Source of the DNA: Cladobotryum mycophilum
Lineage: Eukaryota > Ascomycota > Sordariomycetes > Hypocreales > Hypocreaceae
Assembly (NCBI GenBank): GCA_036429605.1
Contig: JAVFKD010000004.1
Location: 3,224,001-3,288,000 of the forward strand
Reading direction: 5' to 3'
Length of the DNA stretch: 64,000 bases
Under the pieces are notes generated by a model. It saw only the letters and a program-made list of their open reading frames with translations. It was not told the DNA's origin and did no database searches. Below are positions 1 to 11,674 of the stretch, in pieces. How positions within the stretch are numbered: the first letter of the stretch is position 1; each line of letters begins with the position of its first letter. A program made the position numbers and the translations under genes.

Positions 1-1473
1 CAGTCGTCAAATAAGCACGTCCACTTGCCGTCTGTGGTGTCAGGGCTTTGGATGTATTGACTAATTTCTTCCACGGTTACACCAGTATCTGTCCTAGTCT
101 CCTCGATGTTGATATCCGCAATGCTTGCAGCACTGGCAATGCTAGCCATGGATTCGGTACGACGATGGCGTGAGCCGCGGGAGGGGGAGCTAGTTTCGGA
201 TTCAGAATCACCGTGAAACTGATGAGGCTGGGCTTGGTTATCAAATCCGTTGATCAGTTGTTCCATTTGATGTGCATCAGCACCCATATGTTGAGGAAGA
301 GTCGAGGTAGTTTGAAGCATGGAAGATTCAGTAGGCATGCCAACAAATCTATCCTGCATCCTCATAAACACATCTTTAAAATCGTTCATGCTCATGTAAT
401 CGGGGATTGGCATGGGTACACCAGCGTATGCAACAGGGTCCGGCACGGCGCTTGAGCTGCTGGACGTGCTAGCCGTCGATGCACTCTGCTCAGCCTGCTG
501 TCTCATCTCATCAAAGACGCCACGAGCGGACTGAGTTGGTCGCTTTCGGGTAGGCTTGATCGTGTCTTCCATTGACTCATCATAACCGTCTGCAAACCTG
601 CTAGGGCGCGGCTCCTCTTTAATTGCCCGATCATTGGGGGTTCCCAGTGGCGTAGGAGGGAAATAGTCTGCAATTGTAATCAGTATCCATCATAGTAGTA
701 CTTAAATATCGACATCAACTGATCGTCTTACCATCTTCATTCTGGCTAGTTGGTGTAGTTGGTCTTGGAATTTCGGTCATGTTCATACTCTCAAACTTGA
801 CGACTCGGTCCACGATACCATTGCTGATTCTCCTAGATACCTTCCTGGAACTGGAGGTGTCACTCTCTGACATCCAGCCAGGTCCAGCCGGGCTCTCCGG
901 AAAGTTCATATATGTAGGTGTGGATTGGGTGCTGTCGGGTGTTGTGAAGAGCTCGAACTCTTTTGATCCCGACATGTTATTGATGTAATTGCCTTGATTC
1001 TTCTGCAATATGACATTCAGCTGCCCTCCATAGGGATCGAACTGCATTGTGCTAGGGTCAAAACACGATGGATCAAACCGTTGAGCATGGGGCGTGCCAT
1101 GCGGTGATATTAAGTAAGTGTCGTCGCTGTGTGTTAGTGAGGCGTAATTGTGGTGCTGCTGTTGGGGGCCCGGGCGTGCTTGGATGCGTTGCTGCTGCGC
1201 TTCTCGCAGAACACGATGCTGCGAAGATGGTGCTATTCCTGTGTTAGTATTCATACTTACCCTATGTTCCTGCCTTGCTGCCATTCGTGTCGATTGGTGT
1301 TGTTGAATGTTGAGACTAAGACCGCGGCGATGGCCAGCAGCCTGTTGTCGTTGTTGGTGAACATGATTTGGCAGGACTTGGATCTTCGCGCCGTCAAAGG
1401 CCGTCGGCGTCGATTGTTGCCGACGATGTTGCCTTTGCCTGGCTTGAAGATTCGACATGGGATTGGACAGCAT
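1..1473 (-). CDS. ACE2/SWI5-type C2H2 zinc-finger transcription factor (C-terminal part beyond the window)
   Basis: Probable sequence-specific nuclear regulator of the ACE2/SWI5 class, which in other fungi controls late cell-cycle, cell-separation and conidiation genes. The start at 1473 gives the N-terminus MLSNPMSNLQARQRQHRRQQ, typical of this family. Exon 1 is 1473..732, a 64-nt intron spans 731..668 (GTAAGA...GCAG), and exon 2 runs from 667 to the window edge. About 470 residues are visible. They are rich in Gln, Ser and Pro, with a basic block (SSSRKVSRRISNG), a KEEPRPSRF and TRKRP stretch, and a Ser-rich SRGSRHRRTESMASI block that could take phosphorylation. The last residues, DGKWTCLFDDC, are the start of the first zinc finger (C-x4-C); the remaining fingers lie outside. 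A perfect-consensus 42-nt mini-intron lies in frame at 1219..1260 and is treated here as coding. The 2.7 kb upstream is gene-free, as is common for regulators. Family assignment rests on recalled similarity of both ends. Confidence 0.8.
1219..1260 (-). other. In-frame 42-nt intron-like segment inside the zinc-finger factor exon
   Basis: Read on the minus strand, 1260..1219 has donor GTAAGT, a perfect TACTAAC branch point and acceptor TTCGCAG. It starts and ends in phase 0 and is a multiple of three, so retaining or removing it changes only 14 residues (VSMNTNTGIAPSSQ). At 42 nt it is shorter than any intron I place elsewhere in the window (minimum 46). Confidence 0.3.
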
Positions 1474-4192
1474 AGTTGTCGCAAGGGGAGTTCGGAAATC
1501 GTTGTCGTAGGTCGATATATTTGTCGATTGGGAACCTTTTAGGTCCGAAACTATAACATCGTCGTGTCAGGTTCATTGTTCCCCTTTCTGTGCATTGGGT
1601 CCCCCCCCCTATTCCTCGATCCTCTTCTCGTCAACCATTCATGCATGTTCTTACCTCACGCAGCGCAAGCACAGAGCGCCGGGCTATTATGTAGGTTTGT
1701 GGTCGTGCTCAGTCGAAGTCGACCTATGCAACCAGACCGGATCGGTCGTAAAGTGTATTATAAGATGCCTTTTTCAGGCTGTCAGATAGCTGTCAAAGCT
1801 CTCTCTGTGTGTGTCTCTGACTCTCTTTTGCTTTTTTGTACTGGCAGTTATCAGTGAGAGATGCAGGTAATTGTGTGCGTGTGTGTTTTTTTTTCTGCAA
1901 ATACCAAGGGTAAGATGCAGTATAAACGATGAAGAATTAGAGAATGGAGAATGGGTTCTAAATCGAGCTCCAGATGTATGGGCCAGGGCGCTGAGCTGCA
2001 GCTGATAATGAATCCTAGTTAAATTGTTTTGGGTCACCACAGCAACGCCCCATGAGAGACCGAAGCGCCGAGTCTGTCTGGTCGCACCACCAAAACCTCC
2101 CCCCAATCCCACGTCACCGCAGCGCTTATGGCAACGGCTAATCCTAGCAATAAGACATTTTAGGAAACAGGCGATTCTCTCGATTTGAATGGATCGTTCT
2201 TTTCGGGGTGTTTCTATCATCGCCATCGTTCAGGGTTGATCCCTCCCATGTGCTTCTTCAGTGATAGTCATTCGCCTAAACCTGTCCATCTTGCATGACA
2301 TGCCCTCCAATGCGCAGCTGCGTTTTGACGTTGCTCTGCTTTCAGACGTCAAAAGTAATGACACCATGTTTCAGTCGTCCGATGATATGATGATTTTGAA
2401 GGCAACAATGGCAGTTACCATGGCATCCCTCTGAAAAACCAAGACATCTGCAGGCGCTTTGCCAGGTGCAACGAGAACTTGACACATACACACACACACT
2501 CACTCACATGTTTCCAGGGGTGAATGGTTTGCATTCGTACTCCTCCATACATCTAGCTTTTCTCTTAACGGTCCTTAGTTGGTCGTCAAACGCCGGGCAG
2601 CGCCATGGAAACGAGCCCTCCATGTCATGGACACACTTCGTATACGTACAAGTATGTATAAGTATGAATGTAATATTCCGCACTGCTGACTGACTTTGCC
2701 AATTTCGGGGCTTGCCTGATTGCCAAATCTAAGCAAATCGTTCGAAGGGCATCATCATCCCTCAAAACGGGGGCTTATTAAAAGGGTCCCCCTTTTCATT
2801 TGGTAATACGTGTTTGCACCCTGACGCGACTAACGCTTGCAAAAACCAAGACCTGGTGTAAGTGAGATAAGGTGAAGTGGGTAAGGAATCGGAGAGTTCC
2901 TGGGGTGAACCGCGTTGCTGGAGAGAGAGAGCGAGAGAGAGAGCTCAGAGCTGTGTCAATGCCCACAGAACAGAAACCGCATCTGCATGATCTTCCCTGA
3001 TGCCATGCGCGCATTCCAATCTATCCCCATGGCTGCAGAGAGCCTTGTCTTCCCCGCTTGCCACGTTTAATGGAGCCCTTTTATTTTTTTAAATGAATGA
3101 CGAGGTGGTAGTTGTCTAGGTTTCGCGTCAAGATTGATCAATGCTTCCGGGACTGTTTTGCCTGCTCCTCTGCCCTGGCTGCATAAGAGTAAAACCCAGG
3201 TGCTGTAGCCTGTACCAAGTGGGCGTCCCCCTGTTGCTGTCCAGACTCTGTTTTTAGTTTAGATGGATGTTCTTTCAGCAGGGCAAACTCGGGACGAGAA
3301 TGGATGAAAATGGATGGGTTGCCAGCGAATAAGATGATTTTAGGAGTAGCATTGGAGTTCTCGGTGACGAAAACAAACCGTCAAGTGATTTTCTTTACTC
3401 GCACCTTCTGACAGAGACTCACCTCACTCATTCGCTCTTTCAGGCCGAGGTTCTTATTTTTTTCTTCCTGCTCAGGCAATCAGGTGGTATTTTACAGGGT
3501 AGGACTGCATGCATAACGCGGGCTGAAAAGAACCGATTTTTTGATTTGTGGCCTCGGTGCCAAAACTCAGCGTAAATTAATTGACACAGTTTTACGACTG
3601 ATTGTTGGCTGCTTAATTCTTGTGCCCGCATGCTCTATGATGTATCCTATGACAGACAGAAAGCATTAGTCTGGTTTGATCTGCGCGGATGGCAGAGGGC
3701 ATATGCATATCGGATGCAGGCAGACATGACAATCCAATGTCAAGAATATGTACCTCCTTAACAATTTCAACCCTAACCCCGACCCATACCAGACCCTCAG
3801 TGGCCCCTCTTCAGTGGCTCCTTTGTGGCTCTTCAGTGGCCTTTTGGTGGCCTTTTGGTGGCTCCTGAGTGCGTTAGCTGCCTGCGGGCTGGTCTATGCT
3901 GGTGTAGGTGCACTATTCTGGGTCATACTGGACCAATGCTCGTCCAATTACCATCACCACAACAACGTGACGCTGCACCGATTAGTGAAAAAATTATGCC
4001 AGGGCCCTGGTCACGATATCTGGTGACCGACCTTTCGACCTCTTCTCCGTTCACCCTTGAAAATCCCTCTGCCACTGCTATTGGCTGACACCGCTCATTC
4101 TGCGGCCGAATTTGAGGGACTGCATCTGCATTCCCACCTCTGAAAACCCGTCAAAAGCCCTGAAGGCCCTCTGATTCTTGAGACTGGCCGCC
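1474..4192. other. Intergenic, divergent promoter region
   Basis: 2.7 kb separates the minus-strand zinc-finger gene from the plus-strand CBS/PB1 gene. I see only short ORFs without family features, a CA tract near 2490-2505, a GA tract at about 2921-2942 and pyrimidine-rich stretches near 1795-1830. It probably holds both promoters and long 5' UTRs. Confidence 0.6.
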
Positions 4193-6508
4193 ATGTCTAC
4201 GGGAAGCACCTTGCGAGGAAGCACCCCAAGCCGCAATCAGGGCCGGGGATCCGTTCCAGTCACCAGCACCAGCAGCAGCAGCCCTGCCGCATCCTCTTCT
4301 TCCAACATACCTCGCCCCGTCATGGAGAATCAGCATCAGCATCATCCCAGTGAGGCGAACTCTACCTCTCTAAGCGCTAGTCGTCAGAAGCAATCAAAGC
4401 GCGATGAGGTATGTCGTAGTTCTTTTCCATTTTTGTGTCGCCGTCTCTCTGTCTCTGTCGCTCGTTATTTTGTCGCCGTCGCCATCACCATCACCATCAC
4501 CATCACAATCTGCTACTGTCCCTCCTCCCCTTAGCTCTAGTGATATTCCTGTGAAACTCCCTGCCTTTAACTGCTCGGAATACTCTCATTCTCATTCTCA
4601 TTCTCCCTCTCTCTCTATATATATATGCGACTCCAATCTCTAATGTGTCCACGCAGGCTATCCGAAAGAAGATGGAGAATGATCTCTCCAAAAAGAAGCA
4701 CCTTGCCGGTCGAGCACGCCACACTCGAAAGGCCCCTCCTGGAACGGTCCTCGCCTTGAGACCGAGCCAGGCTCTTCAGATCAAGCCCGCTACAACTGTC
4801 TCCGAGGCTGCCCAGCTTATGGCCGCAAAGAGGGAAGACTGTGTTTTGGTTACCGATGACGATGATCGTATCGCGGGCATTTTTACTGCCAAAGATCTTG
4901 CCTTCCGTGTTGTTGGCGCTGGTCTCAAGGCTGCCAATGTTACCATTGCCGAGATCATGACCAAGAACCCTCTGTGCGCGAGAACCGACACGAGCGCAAC
5001 GGATGCATTGGATCTCATGGTCCGCAAGGGCTTCCGTCATCTGCCCGTTATGGACGAGAATCAAGACATTTCTGGTGTGTTGGATATTACCAAGTGCTTC
5101 TACGACGCCATGGAGAAGCTGGAGCGTGCATATGCTTCCTCGCGAAAGCTTTACGATGCTTTGGAGGGCGTGCAATCTGAGCTTGGTGCCAGTCAGCCGC
5201 AACAGATTATTCAATATGTGGAGGCTCTTCGATCCAAAATGTCCGGCCCGACTCTCGAGTCTGTTCTGAACGGCATTCCACCAACTACCGTCAGCGTCAG
5301 AACCTCGGTCAAGGAGGCGGCAGCGTTGATGAAAGAGAACCACACTACTGCGGTATTGGTTCAGGATCAGGGCGCCATCACCGGCATTTTCACCAGTAAG
5401 GACGTCGTTCTTCGAGTTATTGCCCCAGGGCTCGACCCCGCCAACTGCAGTGTTGTCCGTGTGATGACCCCACACCCTGACTTTGCTCCAATGGACATGA
5501 CCATCCAGGCCGCTCTACGGAAGATGCATGGTAAGTAATCCCCCAATTTATACCCCCACTGGGCATACATCTCTAACCTCAATAATTTTAGATGGGCATT
5601 ATCTCAACCTTCCCGTCATGAATGATGGTGGCGAGATCGTCGGTATGGTCGACGTTCTCAAGCTCACATATGCCACCTTGGAGCAAATAAATACCATGTC
5701 GAATGACAGTGGTGAAGGTCCGGCATGGAATAAGTTTTGGCTCTCGATTGATCATGAATCGGAATCCATTGTTTCGGGCGACGGTGCCAGCCATCATCCC
5801 ACTCACATGGGCTCTCGACTCATGTCCCCAGATGTCAGCCGGGACCGCCTTGGGGACAGCGTCGCCCCGGGTGACTCTGCCTCTCACATCGGAGTCGACT
5901 CACCTCCTCGGTCCATTGCCCCGGACATTGCTCCCGGTGACATTCCGTTTCCCTTCAAATTTAAGGCCCCGTCAGGCCGCGTCCATCGCTTGCAGATCGT
6001 CGCCTCGCAAGGTATGGAAGCATTTGTGGACGCTGTTGCTGGCAAGCTTGGCAACGAGGTGGAGAATATTGGAGGCACACCTGCCGTTGAGGACGGCAAG
6101 GTAGCTGGCATTGGATTTGCCCTTAGCTACATGGACAACGACGGCGACACTGTCTCCATCACCACCGACAATGATCTTCTCGATGCTATTATCCTGGCTC
6201 GCCAGGTCCGCCACGACAAGGTCGACCTCTTTGTCCACGACCCGACAACCCCGCCCGTTTCTCAAGCCGAAGTCTCATCATCCGGTCTTCGTGAGCGCCG
6301 AAAAACATACGATGAGGATGATGAAGAAGATGAGTCCGAGGAGGAGGATGACTCCGTTGCTCACCATTCACGGAGGACAAGGACTGTTCATCAGCCTGAA
6401 CAGGTCATTGCTGGAGTACCGAATGAGCTCTTGCTTCCAGGTGCCGTTCTTACTCTGGCGGTAGTCATTATTGGCGTCTTCACCATTGCGAGAGCCACAA
6501 GCCGGTAA
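4193..6508 (+). CDS. CBS-PB1 domain protein with C-terminal membrane anchor (Mug70-like)
   Basis: Three exons: 4193..4408, 4657..5530 and 5592..6508. The introns are 4409..4656 (248 nt, rich in CT, CATCAC and TA repeats) and 5531..5591. The 668-residue product has a Ser/Thr-rich N-terminus. Four CBS motifs follow in two pairs: about 108-165 (ending GIFTAKDLAFRVV), 175-230 (IMTKNPLCARTDTSATDALD), 268-330 (GIFTSKDVVLRVI) and 340-398. After a disordered linker comes a PB1-type domain at about 480-580, with the acidic YMDNDGDTVSITTDND segment, then an acidic stretch (DEDDEEDESEEEDD) and one hydrophobic C-terminal segment at about 643-664 followed by ARATSR. CBS pairs bind adenine nucleotides and PB1 mediates hetero-oligomers; the architecture matches S. 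pombe Mug70 and its fungal orthologues. The tail suggests a tail-anchored protein. The ATG at 4193 was preferred over an in-frame TTG at 4178. Substrate and partners are unknown. Confidence 0.9.
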
Positions 6509-6993
6509 ACTGTTCTCTTTGATTTCTCACATTAATGACTTTACGAAAGTTGGCAGAGTCGGAAGCTGTAGATTTTAGCAACACACGTCGTCATAGATCG
6601 GAACTTTTTTCTTTGTACCATTCTCACTCGCTACCTGTCTAGGTATCTACATACCAACCAAAAGTTTTTACGTTGTTTAATACCAATTTTTTGTTCTAGA
6701 GCTGCTTGTATCTTCATCTTGTAACCGCAGATCAGCATCAGTATTCAGATTCAGTGTAGATATTCCCAAAAATCGACGATGATTGTTGCGCGCAAAGTTT
6801 CGCAGGTATTTGGTACTTGTTGATGCCAATTAACCCCGCAGTTCGTGCCCAATGCTCATGTATCTGTACGTGATGCTAAAGGTACGGAATCGGAAAATGT
6901 GCCCCTCCGCTGGATCTTGAATTGAAGACCTCTTGATCGAAAATTGTAATTTAGTCCAGATTTGAAGGCCATTGAAAGCGCAACTGAGCCGTC
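6509..6993. other. Intergenic between CBS/PB1 and MRP4 genes
   Basis: 485 bp, AT-rich in its first half, holding the 3' UTR of the CBS/PB1 gene and the promoter of the mitochondrial ribosomal protein gene. No other feature seen. Confidence 0.5.
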
Positions 6994-8556
6994 ATGCTCT
7001 TGAAAAACGCCGCTGTGCGGCATGGTGAGCCAATTGAAGTCATGATTGAGGGGACAAGTCACTGACAAGTGCAAAAAAGGCCGCCGTACTCTGGCCTCCC
7101 CACTGCCAAGATCTGTTTTGCGACAACTTTCCACTGAAGTCAAACCGGCGATATCGACAGCCAGCTCCAATGGATCGACTCAGGCTTGGCCCACGGCGCA
7201 ACCGGCTGCTGTAGCCCCCAAGATAGTGTCTTCGGCAAAGAAGAAGCAGAAGATTGTGGAAGAAGTGATTATGACGTTGGGAGCCGATTCTTCACGAGAG
7301 CACAATGGAACTGCGTGGGCAAAATCGCACCAAATCGGCACTTCGGGTGAGACTTTGACACCCGCGCAACAATATGCCGAGTTTCAGAAGATCCAGACCA
7401 ATACGCGAACGCTGGGTTCGCAGGTGAACAGGCGATATATTCCTACCGAGATTATCAGCAACCCCCTCGGCCGGAGGATGTCACACTGGAACTCTTGATG
7501 GCGTCGCAGACGCATATGGGACACAACACCTCACTATGGAACCCTGCGAACTCCCGATACATCTATGGTGTGCGACAGGGCATTCACATTATTTCTCTGG
7601 AGACCACCGCAGCGCATCTGCGACGGGCCGCCCGCGTGGTGGAGGAAGTCGCTTATCGCGGAGGCATTATTCTATTTGTGGGCACCCGCAAGGGACAGAT
7701 GGAAATTGTGACGAAAGCGGCTGAATTGGCCGGCGCATATCATCTTTTCACCAAGTGGACTCCTGGCGCCATCACAAACAGGGATGTCATTCTCAAGACA
7801 CAGGCTATGAAGGTGGTGGATCATATGGACAAGGAGCTCGGTGGATTCGACATGTTCAAGGGAATGGCACGACCTCTGCTTCCAGATCTGGTAGTATGTC
7901 TCAATCCGCTGGAAAATTATACTATGCTTTATGAGTGTGGTTTGAAGAATATTCCCACTATTGGTGTTATTGATACCGATGCCGACCCATCATGGGTCAC
8001 TTATACGATTCCGGCAAATGACGACAGGTCAGTTTGGGGTCTTTTAGTGTTTGTGCCGCTTTGCTAACTGCTTTGTAGTCTCCGATCTATGGCTCTGGTT
8101 GCTGGTGTTCTTGGCCGAGCTGGTGAGGTTGGCCAGAAGCGACGCATTGAAGAAGCGACCAAAGGGAATGTCTCATGGAGCACTTCTCCGGAACTAACTA
8201 GGCATATGAAGAAGGAGGTACAAGCCGCTGTCCTCAAGAGAAAGGAGGTTATGGGCAGGGTTCAGGCCGATGTCCAAGGCTTCACAGATGAGGAGATGAA
8301 GATATTACGGTCACAAATTCTCGGCGAAGAATTGGAGGTTACAGAAGATGACATGGTAGATTTGTTGAGCACTGCTGCCTTGGGAGCGGGGGAGAAGCCT
8401 GTTATTGAAGCTGGCGATGCGGCTTTGGAGCAGCCTAACGAGTCAGAACAGACCCTGGGAGTTAAGTTGGATGGTATTCAGGTGCAGTTGGATCTTGTCA
8501 AGGAGATAACGGCAGAGATTGAGTCCGACCTTTTAGGAGGCAGCAAAAGTGTATAG
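6994..8556 (+). CDS. MRP4: Mitochondrial small-subunit ribosomal protein uS2m (MRP4-like), interrupted by a 1-nt frameshift
   Basis: Orthologue of bacterial ribosomal protein S2 in the mitochondrial small subunit. Proposed exons are 6994..7024, 7080..8027 and 8079..8556. The first exon starts MLLKNAAVRH and joins GRRTLASPLPRSVLRQLSTE, a basic matrix-targeting presequence. Its 55-nt intron has donor GTGAGC, branch CACTGAC and an AAG acceptor. The S2 core is clear: SQTHMGHNTSLWNPANSRYI, GTRKGQMEIVTKAAE, HLFTKWTPGAITNRDVILKT, then LPDLVVCLNPLENYTMLYE and PTIGVIDTDADPSWVTYTIP. Intron 2 is 8028..8078. The frame changes at the C5 run 7462-7466: upstream reads ...EIISNP, downstream reads RPEDVTLELLMASQTH. 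One extra C joins them, and the total then equals 486 codons exactly. As written, translation stops after residue ~160. An assembly error is more likely than a null allele of an essential gene. Confidence 0.85.
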
Positions 8557-9464
8557 ATGTTGATAAGAGAAAGACATCTCAATGTATAATAGACGAACAT
8601 GAAGTGTATGAATGAAAAAGAAAGAAAAAAGAAGAGTAAAATATATGATATCCAGTTATTGCTCTAAACAGTCATGGTGATGAGGAGCTTCATAATACTT
8701 TGGATATGACTCTTTGCAGACATGTAGGTGGCTATTTTGCTTATAACACTGATATCGAGCTTGCTGCGTAAGTAGGTTTCCTTGATGCCGTGGACCAGGC
8801 TCGGCGGAGAAACCATGATCCATGATCCATATGAGCCGCTTAGTCACGAACCGGGCTGTAAACTTCGCCCTGCGCAGTTCCTCTCACCGAGCAGCACCTC
8901 TCACGACGAACATTTCGGCACGGCACCAGCAACCAAGCACACACAAGCCCAAGCCCAGGCACATGCTGGCGCCATCAACCGCACCAACAGTGCATTAAGA
9001 GCTTGGGTCCAGCCTAGTCAAGGTTACAAGGGCTCTCCTGTTGCATTGGACGACCCAGGCCGCATGCGCTGCCACTCCCTTTCTTCTAGGCCTTTTCTAG
9101 CCCGATAGTGCCCGTCATTGGGCATGAATCTTCGGGCTCCGCCGGAAGAAAGGTCCCCTGAAGCATTCCCTCGCTTGGTATGTGGTTTTGCCCTTTTTTT
9201 TCCTTTTTTTTCCCTATTGTTACGGCCAACCATACGGAGTACTACTTGTCATCATGTTTCTTCAGGGTCTTCCAGAAGGGTGCTTCTGGGTAGAGACCAG
9301 AACTGTGTCTTGTTGCAGCCTTTGAAGTCTATATCATGGTGTTGAAGAATGTATCGGCTGATGATCGTCAAAAGAGCATCAGCTATTTTATAGAAAGACG
9401 GATATAGAGATACACGTGTAACAAACATATCCTTTCCATTGAATCACAAAAAAAAAGGAGGACC
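8557..9464. other. Intergenic, promoter of the SPT10-like gene
   Basis: 908 bp without a credible gene. An A/G-rich 3' UTR follows the MRP4 stop. The motif TACGGAGTACT occurs at 9233-9243 and poly-T tracts near 9190-9215. An A9 run followed by GGAGGACC immediately precedes the SPT10-like ATG. Confidence 0.5.
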
Positions 9465-11248
9465 ATGCCGGCCGCCCTCGACGATCCGGCAAGCCCCACC
9501 ATCCATCGGGTCTCCGGTCAGCCCCCGTTCCCGGACCCGAACAACCCGATTCTACCTTTGGATATTATGCCCCGTCAGGTAACTCTGCGAGATCGCCAGA
9601 CGATTGCAACCATTGTGCCGTTTGCCTCCCGCCACCAGATCCCTGCTTCTCTCATAATCTACTTGTGCGCCCAGATCAACAAGGAGATTGAGGGCGGCGA
9701 CACGTATCCGTTTTTAGATACCTTCACTGCCGATGGTTTCGCCGACTATTGGTTTCAGAGTTTTGGTGCCATCATGCTGCTTGGCAATATTGAGAGCGCT
9801 GACCATGTTGTTGATGGCAAGGATTGGGCAAAGGAGTGTCTCGGCAGCTTTTACGTTAAACCAAACTATCCGGGCCGTAGTAGTCATGTCTGCAACGGCG
9901 GGCTGCTCGTAACCGATGCGTCCCGTAACCGGGGTGTTGGCCGGCTGATGGGCGAAACGTACATTGACTGGGCCCCACGGCTAGGCTACACTTACAGCGT
10001 CTTCAATCTCGTATACGAGACCAACGTTGCCTCGTGCAAGATTTGGGATGCCCTGGGCTTTAAACGCATTGGCCGTGTCAAAGGCTGTGGAAATCTCAAG
10101 AGTTATCCGGACCGACTTATAGATGCTATCATTTACGGCAGAGACTTGGCCCCTGGCGAGAGTGAGGAACTTGTCAGCGAAGAGCGTTTCGACAAGATCA
10201 AGTATTACCTTAAATACGGCAAATACCCCAATGGCGCGGATAGAGCCGAGAAGAGCCGTCTGCGCAGTGCAGCAACGCACTACAAACTGCTTGACGGGGA
10301 CAAGCTGATGCTCAAGGATAAAGAGGTGATATCTGATCCGGCTCTACAGTATGAGATTGCGCGAAACGTGCATGTGATTCATCACGGTGGCATCAATAAA
10401 ACCACCGCGACCATTGCGGAGAAGTACCACTGGAGCCGTATAAAAGAGACTGTGAGTGATGTGATTCGGACTTGCACCGAGTGTAAGGAGCTGGGAAAGA
10501 CGCCGAATCCGGGGGTACACGAAAGAATGCCGCTGGTGTTTCATCTGTCCCGGTAACGGTAGCAGTGAATACCCTGCCAAGCCAAGCAAAACATGAGATC
10601 TCAATAACCAACATGGGTGCCGCTGGGAGAATATTAGCCCTACAAAGTCATGAGAGCATGCTCACAAGTCTGTCTGCAAGTCTATCGCCAAGTCCCAGTC
10701 CCAGCCCAAGCGCCTACGCAAACCCGAGCGACATTGTCATCCCACCCTCTCACATCATGCATAACCACCAACCTGATCACGGCCTACACGATCCTCACAT
10801 GCATCATTCTCATCACCAACCGCAGATGCACCACCATTCCCAGTCTCACCACACGCACCATCACAACCCCATGCTTCAAGACCAGCCCGACCACGAATCC
10901 CCTGTATACCAACCCATCGACCCGCAAATTATCAACCACCATCACCCGCCCAGCCAACACGACCTCACTTTCGAGCATTACCACCCTCACGCTGATTTCC
11001 AGGCTTTGCTCAGCGCCACGGAGGACGTGCCGTACAAGCAGGAGAACGACGTCGGTACCTCTGTGGATAGGGACCTGGAGATGTTGATTGAGCACGACGA
11101 CGTTGACGATGATGTAGATCCGGGAGATGTGGATGACGTTATGGTGGATGGATTGACGGATGGGTCACATAGAGACAGGGGGGAATGCATAGAGATAGAG
11201 GCTTGTACGACGTTGGGTTTGGTGATTCAGGGGGTTAATGGGAGTTGA
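9465..11248 (+). CDS. SPT10-like GNAT acetyltransferase with integrase-type H2C2 zinc finger, interrupted by a 1-nt frameshift
   Basis: Likely chromatin/histone-gene regulator of the SPT10 type. One exon. Residues ~30-240 form a GNAT-like fold, with GGLLVTDASRNRGVGRLMGE as the acetyl-CoA loop and NVASCKIWDALGFKRIGRVK as the C-terminal part. At about 301-340 there is an HHCC finger like those of retroviral integrases (HVIHHGGIN...CTEC), a combination known from yeast Spt10. The C-terminal third is low complexity: SPSPSPSPS, a His/Pro/Gln-rich block, then an acidic segment (EHDDVDDDVDPGDVDD). Reading shifts at the G5 run 10511-10515: upstream ends ...GKTPNPG, downstream continues with TRKNAAGVSSV; the upstream frame stops at 10554. 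Adding one G gives 595 codons exactly. No donor/acceptor pair in the overlap restores phase. A G6 run at 11178-11183 may hide a second slip, which would change only the last ~20 residues. Confidence 0.78.
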
Positions 11249-11674
11249 GGCTTAGACATTAGCTGTTCTCTTTTCTGCTTTTCTTCTTTTTTTTTTTTCA
11301 TACGGCGTTTTCTCTTGTAATTATTACATCTCATAGGTAACTTCATCGAATGATATCCAAGTCATTATCTTGTTGGTGTCTGTATATACTCGTAGTGCCA
11401 TGAAACTTTGTGTGTATTTCCAAGTGAACAAGAAAGTCTTGTCTATCTTTATTCCCCTTTGCGAAACGCGCGTATTCATCACTTTATCAAGACTCAACCA
11501 GGCTCATCTCATCATTGGGAAGTCATTCAAGTCTAAGTAGATATAGAGGTCATTTTCTAGGTATCTCACACAGATCCTCAAAACCTCCCCCATTTTTATT
11601 CTTTTTCCATTTCTCCCCTCCCCGCCGTCATCATCATCATCATCATCCCAGCGCCCTTTTTTCTTCTTCTAAAT
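11249..11674. other. Convergent 3' intergenic region
   Basis: Lies between the stops of the SPT10-like (+) and CCT7 (-) genes. It contains T-rich tracts and a CAT repeat (about 11627-11647). No gene seen. Confidence 0.5.

Noticed and set aside
4615..5475. 286-codon open frame antisense to the CBS/PB1 gene
   Set aside because: Codon-bias shadow; no start context or family features, and the plus strand encodes clear CBS domains.
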